Part shown: piece by piece, positions 27,148-36,492 of the stretch
Numbering within the stretch: the first letter of the stretch is position 1
How the letters are laid out: each line of letters starts with the position of its first letter
Source of the DNA: Granulicella mallensis
GTDB taxonomy: Bacteria > Acidobacteriota > Terriglobia > Terriglobales > Acidobacteriaceae
Length of the DNA stretch: 64,000 bases
Assembly (NCBI RefSeq): GCF_014203225.1
Contig: NZ_JACHIO010000008.1
Coordinates: 124,001 to 188,000 of the forward strand
Direction of reading: 5' to 3'
Position numbers and translations under genes: made by a program
Notes under the pieces: generated by a model
Database searches by the model: none
What the model saw: the letters and a program-made list of their open reading frames with translations, nothing else
What the model was told of the DNA's origin: nothing

Positions 27148-27915
27148 ATGCGGCAAGGATTAGCCGGGGCGGCAGTGTTGACGATATTGGCAAGCGCGAT
27201 GCTCTTCCCTGCTTTCTCGGCGCGGGCGCAGGAGCCGGCGGAGCAAGGCTCGCAAAGAGGGCAGTTCGCCGGAATGCAGCGCGTCAGCGGTGAGATCACG
27301 GCGGTTTCAGGCACGAACGTGACCGTCAAGACCACCGAGGGGGAGACCGTCCAGATCACAACCACCCCCAATACGCGAGTGATGAAGGGCCGCGGCGTCA
27401 CCGTAAAGATCACCGACCTGAAGGCGGGTGATGGCGTGCTGGCGATGGGCAATCTCGATGCGCCGAACAAGACCCTGCATGCGGCGATGGTGATGGCCAC
27501 CGATGCCGCGCAGTTAAAGGCCATGAAGGAAAATCTCGGCAAGACCTACATCCTGGGCAAGGTGACGGCCATCGATGCGGACAACGCGAAGATGACGGTG
27601 CAACGACTGGATGGCGTCTCGCAGACGATTGGCTTTAATGAGACGACCTCCTTCAAACGCGGTCGCATCGGGCGCGGCATGGGCATGGGAGACGCCGGTG
27701 CAGGAAATGCAGCCGCCCCCACCCCGGCAGCTACAGGGGAGAGCATCACCCTGGCCGACATCAAAGTTGGCGACACCGTGAGCGGAACCGGATCTGTAAA
27801 GAGTGGCGTCTTCGTACCGGCCCAACTGACAGTCGCGGCCCCTGGACAGGGACGGCGGCGCGAAGGCCAGCCCCAGAGCGCACCTGCAGAGACACCTGGG
27901 CCAGGAACCAAATAG
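27148..27915 (+). CDS. Exported DUF5666-type protein
   Basis: This 255-aa protein has a signal peptide (about residues 1-27, ending ARA-QEP). The body consists of repeated small beta units of the DUF5666 kind: GEITAVSGTNVTVKTTEG, then ITDLKAGDGVLAMG, again GKVTAIDADNAKMTVQ and LADIKVGDTVSGTG, about residues 45-220. The tail is Gly/Pro/Arg-rich and disordered. GGAGGG lies 7 bases before ATG. The role is unknown; it may be a periplasmic or surface protein. The receptor gene follows 89 bases later on the same strand. Confidence 0.85.
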   Translation: MRQGLAGAAVLTILASAMLFPAFSARAQEPAEQGSQRGQFAGMQRVSGEITAVSGTNVTVKTTEGETVQITTTPNTRVMKGRGVTVKITDLKAGDGVLAMGNLDAPNKTLHAAMVMATDAAQLKAMKENLGKTYILGKVTAIDADNAKMTVQRLDGVSQTIGFNETTSFKRGRIGRGMGMGDAGAGNAAAPTPAATGESITLADIKVGDTVSGTGSVKSGVFVPAQLTVAAPGQGRRREGQPQSAPAETPGPGTK

Positions 27916-28004
27916 CGCAGACCAGCTAACTTGCGCGAATCATCATCCACAGGGGATGGGGCCAGTTCGATTGTGATCCGCCGAAGAGTTCGGCGACAGA
28001 GGGA

Positions 28005-31000
28005 GTGTACGTGGCTGTTTGGATAACGAAACGACGGGCGGCGATGGGACTCGCAGCGCTGACTCTGGTTGTAACCGCCGAGGCGCAGAACCCGGCTTCG
28101 CCGGATGCAGGCAGCACTCCTCCCCAGACCTCTGCTGCGCCTGCTCCCGCACAGAACACCGCCAGTGCTCCTTCCGCGCAGGGTGGCACGATTCACGGCA
28201 CCGTCGTTGCCGGAACAGCGGGCAAGGCAGGTGGGGTTCCTCTGCCGGGAGTCGCCATCACCGCGACCAATACTTTGACGGGCAAGAAGTACACGACCTC
28301 GACGGACATCGACGGGGCCTATGCGATGAAGATTCCTCGTAACGGACGTTATGTTGTGCGCGCGGAACTGGCAGGGTTTGCCACAACAACCCAGGAGACC
28401 GTGCTGACCGGTGTCGAGGCCGAAGCGGCGGAGAAAGCTATCACCATCGTGGCGAAGCCGACCGACTTCGGCCTGCAGTTGGCCAGCCGCGCCGAGGCTG
28501 CCGCAGCCAAGCAGGAGGCGGCCACAACGTCCTCGCAGGGAGCAGGCGCAAGAGGAGCAAACCTGGCGCGTGGCGTACAAAGCCTGAGCCTGAGCGCAGG
28601 CGAACAGGACACCGTCGATGCCAGCGCGACGACCGGCAATGCAGGAGGCGGTGCGGGTGAAGCGCCCCCTTCCCTTTCCGGGCTCGGGGATAGCGGTGGG
28701 GCTGATTCCATTGCGGTGAGCGGCCAGCAGGGCCAGACGAATCCGCTGGCGAACTACAGCGAAGATGAGATTCGGCAACGAGTGCAGGACGCCGTCGATC
28801 AAGCCAAAGCCAATGGACAACTCCCTCCCGGTTCCGATCCGACCAACGCTATCGTAGGCATGTTCGGCGGCTTGATGGGTGGCGGCGCGGGTGGTAGTGG
28901 CCGTGGTGGTGGAGGCGGCGGTGGTCGCGGAGGACGTGGCGGCGGTGGTGGTGGCGGTGGATTTGGAAGCGGAGGATTCCGCAACTTCAATCCCGCACAG
29001 CCTCATGGCAGCATCTTCTACCAGGGCAGCAACTCGTCACTGAACTCTGCGCCGTGGTCTCCCTCGTTGCAGCCCCTGACCAATCCGTCCGCATACTCCA
29101 ATCGGTTTGGCCTGAGTATCGCCGGGTCTCCTTATATTCCGGGGCTGACGAAACCGAGCACCAAACAGTTTGTCTTCATCAATCTGACGGGGCAGAAGAA
29201 CCTGAACGCGTTTCTCGCTACAGGCCGCGTGCCGACAGCGCTGGAGCGCGAGGGAGATTTTTCGCAGTCGACCCTGGGCTCAGGCAACAATGCCACCCCG
29301 GTAGAGCTCTTTGATCCAACGACGGGAAACCCCATATCGGGAAACAACCTGGCCAATACCAGCCTTCCCATCTCTCCCGTGGCCCAGCAGTTGTTGAACT
29401 ACTATCCTGCGCCGAATATTCCGGAAAACTCCCAGGCCTACAACTACCAGACGATCTCGAATGCAGGCAGCAACAACGTTGCGATCAACACGCGTTACAT
29501 TCGGACGATCGGCAACGCCCCAAGCTTCGGACGAGGCAGCGGCGGCGGTGGCAGGCGCGGCGGCAATACGAATGCCCCGCCGGCGCTGCGGCAGAACGTC
29601 AACATCGGCTACAACTACTCGCACTCCGCGCAGGATAACCGGAACATCTTCCTGGCGCTGGGCGGCGCGAGCGAGACAGACGGCAATTCGCTGAATGCGG
29701 GTTATACGATCGGCTATGGAAGGCTCTCCAACAATGCCAGCCTGAACTGGAACCGGCTGGACTCAAAGACCCGCAACTACTTCACGGACACGGCGAACAA
29801 TCCGTCGGCAACCGTGGGCCTGAACGTTCCCAACCAGGCCGGCGGCTTTGCCGACCCGCGCTTTTACAACGGCCTGCCGAGCTTCAGCATCAGTAACTTC
29901 CAGACGCTCTCGAACCAGACGCCGAGCCAGACCATCAACCAGACCATCAGCTTCTCGGACTTTGTAGCCTGGCGGCACAAGAAGCACAACATGCGCTATG
30001 GGCTCGACATTCGCCGGGTTCACGCGGATTCTATCGGCGGCAACAACCCCCTGGGCTCCTACACCTTTACCGGCTTTGCGACAGCAAGCCCCGCGGATCA
30101 ACGCGCCGGAACCGCAGGACAGGCGAATGCCAGCGGCGATGGCTTCGCCGACTTCCTGCTTGGCCTGCCCGGCAGCACCAGCCTGCAGGCCGGACTGTAC
30201 AAGATCTACCTGCGCGAGAACGTCTACGACGGCTATGGTCAGGATGACTACCGCGTATCGGCCGATGTGACGATCAGTGCCGGCCTGCGCTATGAGTACT
30301 TCGCGCCCTACACCGAGAAGAACAACCGGCTCGTGAACCTGGATCACGACGCGACCTTTTCCACGGCCTCGATTCATCCTGTGCAGCCGGGAGCTCCGGG
30401 ATTTCCCACCAGCCTTGTCAATCCTGACCGCACGATGTTCTCGCCGCGCTTCGGGATTGCCTGGAAGCCCAAGTTCACCAAGGATACGGCGGTGCGCGGC
30501 GGCTATGGCATCAACTACAACACCGGGCAGTTTGCGACCTTTGCGAAGTTACTCTCACACCAGGTTCCCTTTGCGAACACACAGACCAACGATGTTCCAA
30601 CGCCCACCGAAACCAATCCGAATCCAACGCCTACAGGCTGCACCACGCTTACACCTTCAACGCCCAATCCCACCCTTACCCTGGCGAATGGATTCGGCTG
30701 CTCGACAGCCGAGACCATCCAGAACAACTGGGCCGTGGACAAGAACTACCGGCTGGGCATGATTCAGGTCTACAACCTGAATATTCAGCGGACCTTTCCG
30801 TTGGGCATTGTGTTCAACATCGGCTACAGCGGCTCCAAGGGCAGCAAGCTCGATGTGGTGGGCTCGCCGAATGGAACGCCTTCCGGCACGACCACGCCGG
30901 GGATTGCGCCGTTCGACTTTGAAGAGGCAGCGGCGGAGTCGCGCTCCAACCAACTGGTCGTCAGCGCACAGAAGCGGCAGCAGAGGGGCATCGCGCTGGG

Positions 31001-31661
31001 CTTTACCTATACGTATTCGCACACCATCGACAATGCCTCGGGCGTGGGTGGAGCTGTCGGCACTCCGATCCAGAACTTCTATCGCCTGGACCTCGAAGAA
31101 GGCAACTCGAGCTTCGACCAGCGACACAACCTGACCGGCAGCTGGCTGCTTGAGCTTCCGTTCGGACCGAATCGCGCGTTCTTCAATAAGGGCGGCATGT
31201 CCTCCAAGCTGCTGGATGGCTTTTCGTTGAGCGGCACGTTCACCTTTGCGACAGGAAACTACTTCACGCCCACCTACCAAGGCAATCAGGCGGAGGCCGC
31301 ATCGGGCAATACCTTCACGCAACGTCCGGATCGTGATTTCACTCAACCGTTGAAGGGTCCGGGATCGGTACTGAATTTCTTCAACAAGTCGGCGTTCACA
31401 GCACCCGCCTCAGGCCAGTATGGAACCGCTTCGCAGGGCTCGATCGAAGGCCCCGGAGTAGTGTTGGTCAACGCCTCTCTATCACGCACCGTGCAGCTCG
31501 GCGGCACCAACTCGTTCGAGGTCCGCGCGACGGCAAGCAATGTGTTCAACACCGTGCAGTACAACGGCATCAACACGACGGAGAACAGCGCGAACTTTGG
31601 CGAGGTCACCAGCGCCGCGACCATGCGCACGCTGCTGGTGCAGGCACGGTACAGGTTCTAG
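28005..31661 (+). CDS. Oar-like TonB-dependent outer-membrane protein
   Basis: This 1218-aa protein belongs to the acidobacterial Oar/TonB-dependent receptor group. After a signal peptide (about 1-27) and a Pro/Ala-rich stretch comes a carboxypeptidase-regulatory-like domain (about 60-140, GTVVAGTAG...YVVRAELAGF). A linker with a very Gly-rich run at about residues 290-330 follows, then a plug and a long beta-barrel with many aromatic strands, ending in a VQARYRF motif that fits an outer-membrane signature. The start is GTG at 28005 with AGAGGGA upstream. The substrate is unknown. It stands in a run of exported-protein genes on the plus strand. Confidence 0.88.
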   Translation: MYVAVWITKRRAAMGLAALTLVVTAEAQNPASPDAGSTPPQTSAAPAPAQNTASAPSAQGGTIHGTVVAGTAGKAGGVPLPGVAITATNTLTGKKYTTSTDIDGAYAMKIPRNGRYVVRAELAGFATTTQETVLTGVEAEAAEKAITIVAKPTDFGLQLASRAEAAAAKQEAATTSSQGAGARGANLARGVQSLSLSAGEQDTVDASATTGNAGGGAGEAPPSLSGLGDSGGADSIAVSGQQGQTNPLANYSEDEIRQRVQDAVDQAKANGQLPPGSDPTNAIVGMFGGLMGGGAGGSGRGGGGGGGRGGRGGGGGGGGFGSGGFRNFNPAQPHGSIFYQGSNSSLNSAPWSPSLQPLTNPSAYSNRFGLSIAGSPYIPGLTKPSTKQFVFINLTGQKNLNAFLATGRVPTALEREGDFSQSTLGSGNNATPVELFDPTTGNPISGNNLANTSLPISPVAQQLLNYYPAPNIPENSQAYNYQTISNAGSNNVAINTRYIRTIGNAPSFGRGSGGGGRRGGNTNAPPALRQNVNIGYNYSHSAQDNRNIFLALGGASETDGNSLNAGYTIGYGRLSNNASLNWNRLDSKTRNYFTDTANNPSATVGLNVPNQAGGFADPRFYNGLPSFSISNFQTLSNQTPSQTINQTISFSDFVAWRHKKHNMRYGLDIRRVHADSIGGNNPLGSYTFTGFATASPADQRAGTAGQANASGDGFADFLLGLPGSTSLQAGLYKIYLRENVYDGYGQDDYRVSADVTISAGLRYEYFAPYTEKNNRLVNLDHDATFSTASIHPVQPGAPGFPTSLVNPDRTMFSPRFGIAWKPKFTKDTAVRGGYGINYNTGQFATFAKLLSHQVPFANTQTNDVPTPTETNPNPTPTGCTTLTPSTPNPTLTLANGFGCSTAETIQNNWAVDKNYRLGMIQVYNLNIQRTFPLGIVFNIGYSGSKGSKLDVVGSPNGTPSGTTTPGIAPFDFEEAAAESRSNQLVVSAQKRQQRGIALGFTYTYSHTIDNASGVGGAVGTPIQNFYRLDLEEGNSSFDQRHNLTGSWLLELPFGPNRAFFNKGGMSSKLLDGFSLSGTFTFATGNYFTPTYQGNQAEAASGNTFTQRPDRDFTQPLKGPGSVLNFFNKSAFTAPASGQYGTASQGSIEGPGVVLVNASLSRTVQLGGTNSFEVRATASNVFNTVQYNGINTTENSANFGEVTSAATMRTLLVQARYRF

Positions 31662-31770
31662 CAGCGGTTGTTTGCTCTTGTGTGCAACGTGGCGGCAGGC
31701 AGTGGGCTTTATCAGCTACGAGCGATGAGGGATTTAGCTATGAGGTTTTTGAGTTGGTCAGGAGTTTAGT

Positions 31771-33936
31771 ATGCGGCGTCTTGTAGCAGCTTTGACGGTA
31801 GTAGGACTGGGGTTGGGAAACCCGATGGGCATTGCTGCGCAAAATGCTCCGCAGCAAAATGCTCAGGGGCAGTACACGATGACGGTGAATGCCAATATCG
31901 TACTGACTAACGTGGTGGTCCGCGACAAAAAAACCGGCGAACTGGTGAAGGGGCTGAAGGCCAGCGACTTCCATATCGTCGAAGACAAGAGGTCGCAGAC
32001 CATCGCCAGCTTCGACTACCAGAACGTCGATCAGGCCGCGGTGCTCGCGGAGAAGACGACGGCTGCGGGCAAGGCCTCGATCGCCGACCTGCTGGAAAAC
32101 AACTTTGCGGCCAGCCCCAAGCAGTTGCACGACCATCGCCTGATCGTGATGTTCTTCGACCTGAGCTCCATGCAGGATGAAGATATCGACCGTGCGGTGG
32201 ATGCGGCGAACGATTACGTCAACAAGAAGATGGAGCCCGCGGACCTGGTTGCGCTGGTCAGCATGTCGACCGGCCTGACCATGGACCAGGACTTCACCAA
32301 CGACAAAGCCGCCCTGCTGAAGGGGCTCGCCAAGTACAACGGCAGTGACGAGACGGGCTTTGCCAACGGCGGCACAGGATCAACCGACGGCACCAGCGAC
32401 GACACCACCGCCTTCGCCGCGGATGACACGGAGTACAACAGCCTGAACACGGACCGCGAGCTGCTGGCCATTCGCGCCATCTCCAAGAGCCTGGAGCGCG
32501 TCGACCAGCGCAAGTCGATGCTGTACTTCTCCGGTGGGCTGACACGCAACGGCATCGAGAACCAGGCCAGTCTGCGCGCCGCCACGAACGAAGCCGCCAA
32601 GGCGAATCTCGCGATCTACAGCGTCGATACGCGCGGCCTGCAGGCGCTGCCGCCGGTAGGCGACGCCAGCAAGGGCAGTCTGCGCGGCAACTCGGCCTAT
32701 AACGGCGCAGCCGCGACGGCACAGTTCAGCGCCAACTACGGCTCCCAGGAGACGCTGTCTACCCTGAGCGCGGACACGGGCGGCAAGGCCTTCTTCGACT
32801 CCAATGATTTTGGCCCGGCCTTCCAACAGGTACAGCACGACACCGAGGCTTACTACATCCTGGGCTTCCACTCGACCAACCAGGCGCACGATGGAACGTT
32901 CCGCCATCTCACCATTACGGTCGATCGCAAAGACGTGAAGATCGATTTCCGTCCAGGTTACTTCGCTCCAGCCGACTTCCAGCACCAGAAGACCGAGGAC
33001 CGAGAACTCGCGCTGACCGAGCAGATGCGCAGCGACCTTCCAGCGACCGACGTTGCCGTCTATCTCCAGGCGCTCTACTTCCGGCAGAGCGAGAATCTTT
33101 TCTACGTTCCGGTCAGCCTGCTCGTTCCGGGATCGCAGATTCCGTTTGAGAAGAATGGCGACCGCGATAAGGCGAGCCTCGATATTCTTGGCCAGGTACG
33201 GAACGCGCAGGGGATTGCCGTGGGCAATGTGCGCGACACGGTCAAGCTGGCGCTCGATCAGCCGCAGCAGGTGCAGCGAAAGAACATTCAGTACTCGACC
33301 GGCTTCTCGCTCGCTCCGGGCAAGTATCACCTGAAGTTCGTGGTGCGCGAAAACCAGACCGGCAACCTGGGCAGCTTTGAGACGGATATCAATGTGCCCG
33401 ACCTGAAGAAGGTTCCGCTGAAGCTGAGTTCTGTTGTACTGGCCAGCCAGCGCACTCCCAACACAGCCAAAAACTCGAAGAACCTGCTGGTGCGCGATGG
33501 CCTGGAGTGGGTGCCGAATGTCGCCCATGTCTTCCGGCAGGACCAGCACCTGTACTTCCTCTACGAGGTCTACGATCCTTCGAGACAGAAGGGCGCGGCA
33601 GAGCCTGCGGCCTCTCCTGGACTGGGGCGGCGCGAGGGCGGCCCGGTGCATGTGCTGACCAGCATCGAGTTTCTGAGCGGTGGCACCAAGGTCTACGAAA
33701 CGCCCCTGGTAACGGCAAATGTCGTCAATACTCCGGACCGCGGAGCCGTGGCGTTCCAGTTCGACGTTCCGCTCGCGCAGTTGAAGGCTGGAACGTACAT
33801 CTGCCAGGTAAACGTGATCGACGATGCGGACGGCAGCTTCAGCTTCCCACGCATGGCGCTGAGGGTTACGCCCGCGGCGGTAACGGCAACTCCGGCAGAC
33901 GCGCCCAAGACGCCTCCGGCGGCGCCTGCGCAGTAG
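31771..33936 (+). CDS. Acidobacterial VWFA-related exported protein
   Basis: This 721-aa protein has a signal peptide (about 1-25) and then the 'VWFA-related' domain typical of Acidobacteria: NIVLTNVVVRDKKTGELVKGL (described as a strand-turn start), a FFDLSSMQDEDIDRAVDAA segment with an incomplete metal-site (DxSxS-like) motif, and SMLYFSGGLTRNG, up to about residue 410. The remaining half is a mixed domain of unknown type ending in a Pro/Ala tail. Function is unknown, probably adhesion or surface assembly. It lies between the Oar-like gene and a second VWFA-related gene. Confidence 0.85.
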   Translation: MRRLVAALTVVGLGLGNPMGIAAQNAPQQNAQGQYTMTVNANIVLTNVVVRDKKTGELVKGLKASDFHIVEDKRSQTIASFDYQNVDQAAVLAEKTTAAGKASIADLLENNFAASPKQLHDHRLIVMFFDLSSMQDEDIDRAVDAANDYVNKKMEPADLVALVSMSTGLTMDQDFTNDKAALLKGLAKYNGSDETGFANGGTGSTDGTSDDTTAFAADDTEYNSLNTDRELLAIRAISKSLERVDQRKSMLYFSGGLTRNGIENQASLRAATNEAAKANLAIYSVDTRGLQALPPVGDASKGSLRGNSAYNGAAATAQFSANYGSQETLSTLSADTGGKAFFDSNDFGPAFQQVQHDTEAYYILGFHSTNQAHDGTFRHLTITVDRKDVKIDFRPGYFAPADFQHQKTEDRELALTEQMRSDLPATDVAVYLQALYFRQSENLFYVPVSLLVPGSQIPFEKNGDRDKASLDILGQVRNAQGIAVGNVRDTVKLALDQPQQVQRKNIQYSTGFSLAPGKYHLKFVVRENQTGNLGSFETDINVPDLKKVPLKLSSVVLASQRTPNTAKNSKNLLVRDGLEWVPNVAHVFRQDQHLYFLYEVYDPSRQKGAAEPAASPGLGRREGGPVHVLTSIEFLSGGTKVYETPLVTANVVNTPDRGAVAFQFDVPLAQLKAGTYICQVNVIDDADGSFSFPRMALRVTPAAVTATPADAPKTPPAAPAQ

Positions 33937-34108
33937 CTTTTGTCATGAGGTCCAGGGCGTGCCATCCCCCGGGGCTCCTGGCTCTTGTGACAAAACTAAG
34001 AGACTTGCCGGCTGCCGTTAGCGTCTAATCCTTCCAGACCTCGTATGATTCCTGCGACGGGGCTATGCGACGGGGATAATTTGCGTCTCCGATCGAACGA
34101 AGGAACTT

Positions 34109-35164
34109 ATGTTCATGCGGTCACGTCTCGGTCTTCTTTTTTTTGCCCCTCTTCTATCCCTGGCAACAGTCTCTGCACAACAACTCCTGCCAGTCCATCC
34201 GCCTGCCAAGGTCGACAACGGCACGATCCATCTTGATGTCGTTACTACCGTCAAGGGCGGAGGTCCTCCCTTCGGGGGGCTGCAGGAGAAGGACTTCACG
34301 CTGCTCGATAACAAGAATCCGCAGCCTATCACCTCTTTCCGCGCAATCGGCAGCGAAGAGGTTCCGGTAGAGACGATCATTCTTGTCGATTCGGTCAATA
34401 CGAACTACTCGAATGTCGCCTACATTCGCGACCAGATCGACAAGGTTCTGCACGCCAACGGCGGCAAACTCGACCATCCCACCGCGCTCGCCTTCCTGTC
34501 GGACGACGGGGTGAAGCTGCAGAATGGATTCTCGAAGGACGGCAATGCGCTCAGTGCCAGTCTCGATAGCTACTCGATCGGGCTGCGGACGCTTCGCCGG
34601 TCTTCAGGCTTCTACGGAGCCGACGACCGTTTTCAGATCTCGCTCACGGCGCTGCATCAGATTGCGGCGCATGAAGCCACCGTTCCCGGACGCAAGCTCA
34701 TCCTGTGGGTCTCGCCCGGCTGGCCGATCCTCTCCGGCCCCGGCATCGAATTGGATAGTAAGCAGGAGCAGGGGATCTTCAACGACATCGTAAGCCTGTC
34801 GACCCAGCTTCGCGAGAACCGCATCACGCTCTACGCCGTCAATCCGCTCGGTACCGCCGAGGGTGTTGGCCGTTCCACCTATTACGAAGAGTTTCTCAAG
34901 GGAGTCAGTAAACCCAGCCAGGTCAACATCGGGAACCTCAGCCTGCAGGTGCTTGCGGCACAGAGTGGCGGCCTTGTCGCCGACGCCAGCAACGATATCT
35001 CCGCGCTGCTGAAGCGGTGCCTGGAGGACACGACGGCCTACTACGAGATCACCTTCAAGGCGGCTCCGGCGGAGCGTGCCAACGAGTATCACCATATTGA
35101 AATCAAGCTGTCCAGGCCGGAACTCGTCGCACGCACCCGCGATGGCTACTATTCCCAGCCCTGA
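34109..35164 (+). CDS. Second VWFA-related exported protein
   Basis: This 351-aa protein has a signal peptide (about 1-24). The VWFA-related domain spans most of the chain: IHLDVVTTVKGGGPPFGGL, LQEKDFTLLDN, then ETIILVDSVNTNYSN with the first metal-site Asp, and LILWVSPGWPIL. It is shorter than the preceding paralogue, lacking its C-terminal half. The two genes and the TPR gene behind them probably form a functional group at the cell surface. The start ATG gives a normal signal peptide. Confidence 0.85.
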   Translation: MFMRSRLGLLFFAPLLSLATVSAQQLLPVHPPAKVDNGTIHLDVVTTVKGGGPPFGGLQEKDFTLLDNKNPQPITSFRAIGSEEVPVETIILVDSVNTNYSNVAYIRDQIDKVLHANGGKLDHPTALAFLSDDGVKLQNGFSKDGNALSASLDSYSIGLRTLRRSSGFYGADDRFQISLTALHQIAAHEATVPGRKLILWVSPGWPILSGPGIELDSKQEQGIFNDIVSLSTQLRENRITLYAVNPLGTAEGVGRSTYYEEFLKGVSKPSQVNIGNLSLQVLAAQSGGLVADASNDISALLKRCLEDTTAYYEITFKAAPAERANEYHHIEIKLSRPELVARTRDGYYSQP

Positions 35165-35310
35165 TTTCCGGCGCGGAGGGGGTCCATCTGGGCCCATGCG
35201 GGGCCCCTCCGCACCTGGGCGTATCTTTTTCTGCACCTTCTGGATTCAGCCACTTGACGATGGCACATTGCAGGTGCATTATGGATGCCGCTCAAAGGAG
35301 GGGCTTTGTG

Positions 35311-36228
35311 ATGCGCCTGCACACTATAGCTCTAGCTTCGCTTTTGGCCGTAACACTCCCATCGGCCGCACTCTTCGCTCAACAAACTATCTCAGCCAAA
35401 GATGCACCCATAACCTCTCCGGCGACCCGTGCGCTGCAGCACAGTAGTCCGGTGTGGGCCATGATTGCGCCGCATCTTCCCAACCCTGAAACAGCCAGCG
35501 CCAAGGACCTCGAAACAGCAGGCGATGTGCTGCGTGCTCGCCGCTTTCCCGAAGACGCCCTGGACTACTACGGTTATGCCATGGCTCGCGGTGGAGACGT
35601 GAGCGTGCTACTCAACAAGATGGGCGTCACCAGACTGGAGCTGCGCCAAAACGCCCTGGCCCACGAGATGTTCCTGCGCACCGTGCGGCTGCATAAGAAG
35701 GACTCCATTGCCTGGAACAACCTCGGCGTGACAGAGTACGCCACAGGCAACTACCGAGCGGCAATCTCGGATTACAAACGCGCGTCGAAGCTGGACTCGA
35801 AGTCGGCGGTATACCACTCGAACCTTGGGATGGCGTACTTCGGCGGCAAGGATATGGAAAGCGCACGCAAGCAGTTTGCGCTGGCTATCCAGTTAGACCC
35901 GGAAGTGCTGCAGCATCGCGATAACAGCGGGACCACGGCACAGCTCATCGGCACCGAGAACTACAGCCAGCTCTGCTTCGAGATCGCCAGGCTGTACGCA
36001 AAGGAGCACAACGAGGCTGAGACACGGCTGTGGCTGGCCAAGGCCAGCGAAAGCGGCTTCGATGTGCGCAATGGCCTGCGCAACGATGCCGTCCTGCAGG
36101 CCTACGAGAAAGACCCTCAGTTGAAGTTGATGCTGGACAATGCGGCACAACTTAGAGCTAAAGGAATGGAACCCTCAGCGCCAGGCCTCGGAGAGGCCCC
36201 GCAGAGCGGCAGCCAAAACGGACGGTAA
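35311..36228 (+). CDS. Exported TPR-repeat protein
   Basis: This 305-aa protein has AAAGGAGG 9-12 bases before ATG 35311. A signal peptide (about 1-22, LFAQQ) is followed by at least three tetratricopeptide units: residues about 60-95, 130-165 (SIAWNNLGVTEYATGNY) and 166-200 (AVYHSNLGMAYFGGKD). TPR domains mediate protein contacts; this one would do so in the periplasm. A terminator follows the gene. Confidence 0.85.
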   Translation: MRLHTIALASLLAVTLPSAALFAQQTISAKDAPITSPATRALQHSSPVWAMIAPHLPNPETASAKDLETAGDVLRARRFPEDALDYYGYAMARGGDVSVLLNKMGVTRLELRQNALAHEMFLRTVRLHKKDSIAWNNLGVTEYATGNYRAAISDYKRASKLDSKSAVYHSNLGMAYFGGKDMESARKQFALAIQLDPEVLQHRDNSGTTAQLIGTENYSQLCFEIARLYAKEHNEAETRLWLAKASESGFDVRNGLRNDAVLQAYEKDPQLKLMLDNAAQLRAKGMEPSAPGLGEAPQSGSQNGR

Positions 36229-36246
36229 TCCCCTATCCACCTACTA

Positions 36247-36293
36247 CCCCACCCTCGGCGCGTAATTTTCGCGCTGCAGGGTGGGGCTTTTTT
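36247..36293 (+). terminator. Rho-independent terminator after the TPR gene
   Basis: CCCCACCCT (36247-36255) pairs with AGGGTGGGG (36278-36286), with an inner GCGCG/CGCGC stem, then C and six T. Confidence 0.85.
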
Positions 36294-36303
36294 GTGCCCC
36301 AGA

Positions 36304-36492
36304 TTACTTGTAAGGGCAATGGCGGCAGCTGGAGTTGCAGCAATAACCGCGGCGCAGATGATAGGCCGCGGTAAAGACCATGTATGGTCCTTCCATGTAA
36401 AAGTCTTCGGGACGCAGAGGGCCGTTCTCCGCCTCGGCGGCAGTGATCTGAATCTGTTCCTCTTCCCTGTTGAATTCCGGCGTGTCGCTCAT
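36304..36492 (-). CDS. DUF5522-family small cysteine protein
   Basis: This 62-aa protein ends in HLRRGYCCNSSCRHCPYK, the C-C-x(4)-C-x-x-CPY pattern of the DUF5522 family, which may bind a metal. Function is unknown. Its ATG overlaps the stop of the large helicase gene (ATGA, 36489-36492), so it is translated from the same mRNA. Confidence 0.85.
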   Translation of the reverse strand: MSDTPEFNREEEQIQITAAEAENGPLRPEDFYMEGPYMVFTAAYHLRRGYCCNSSCRHCPYK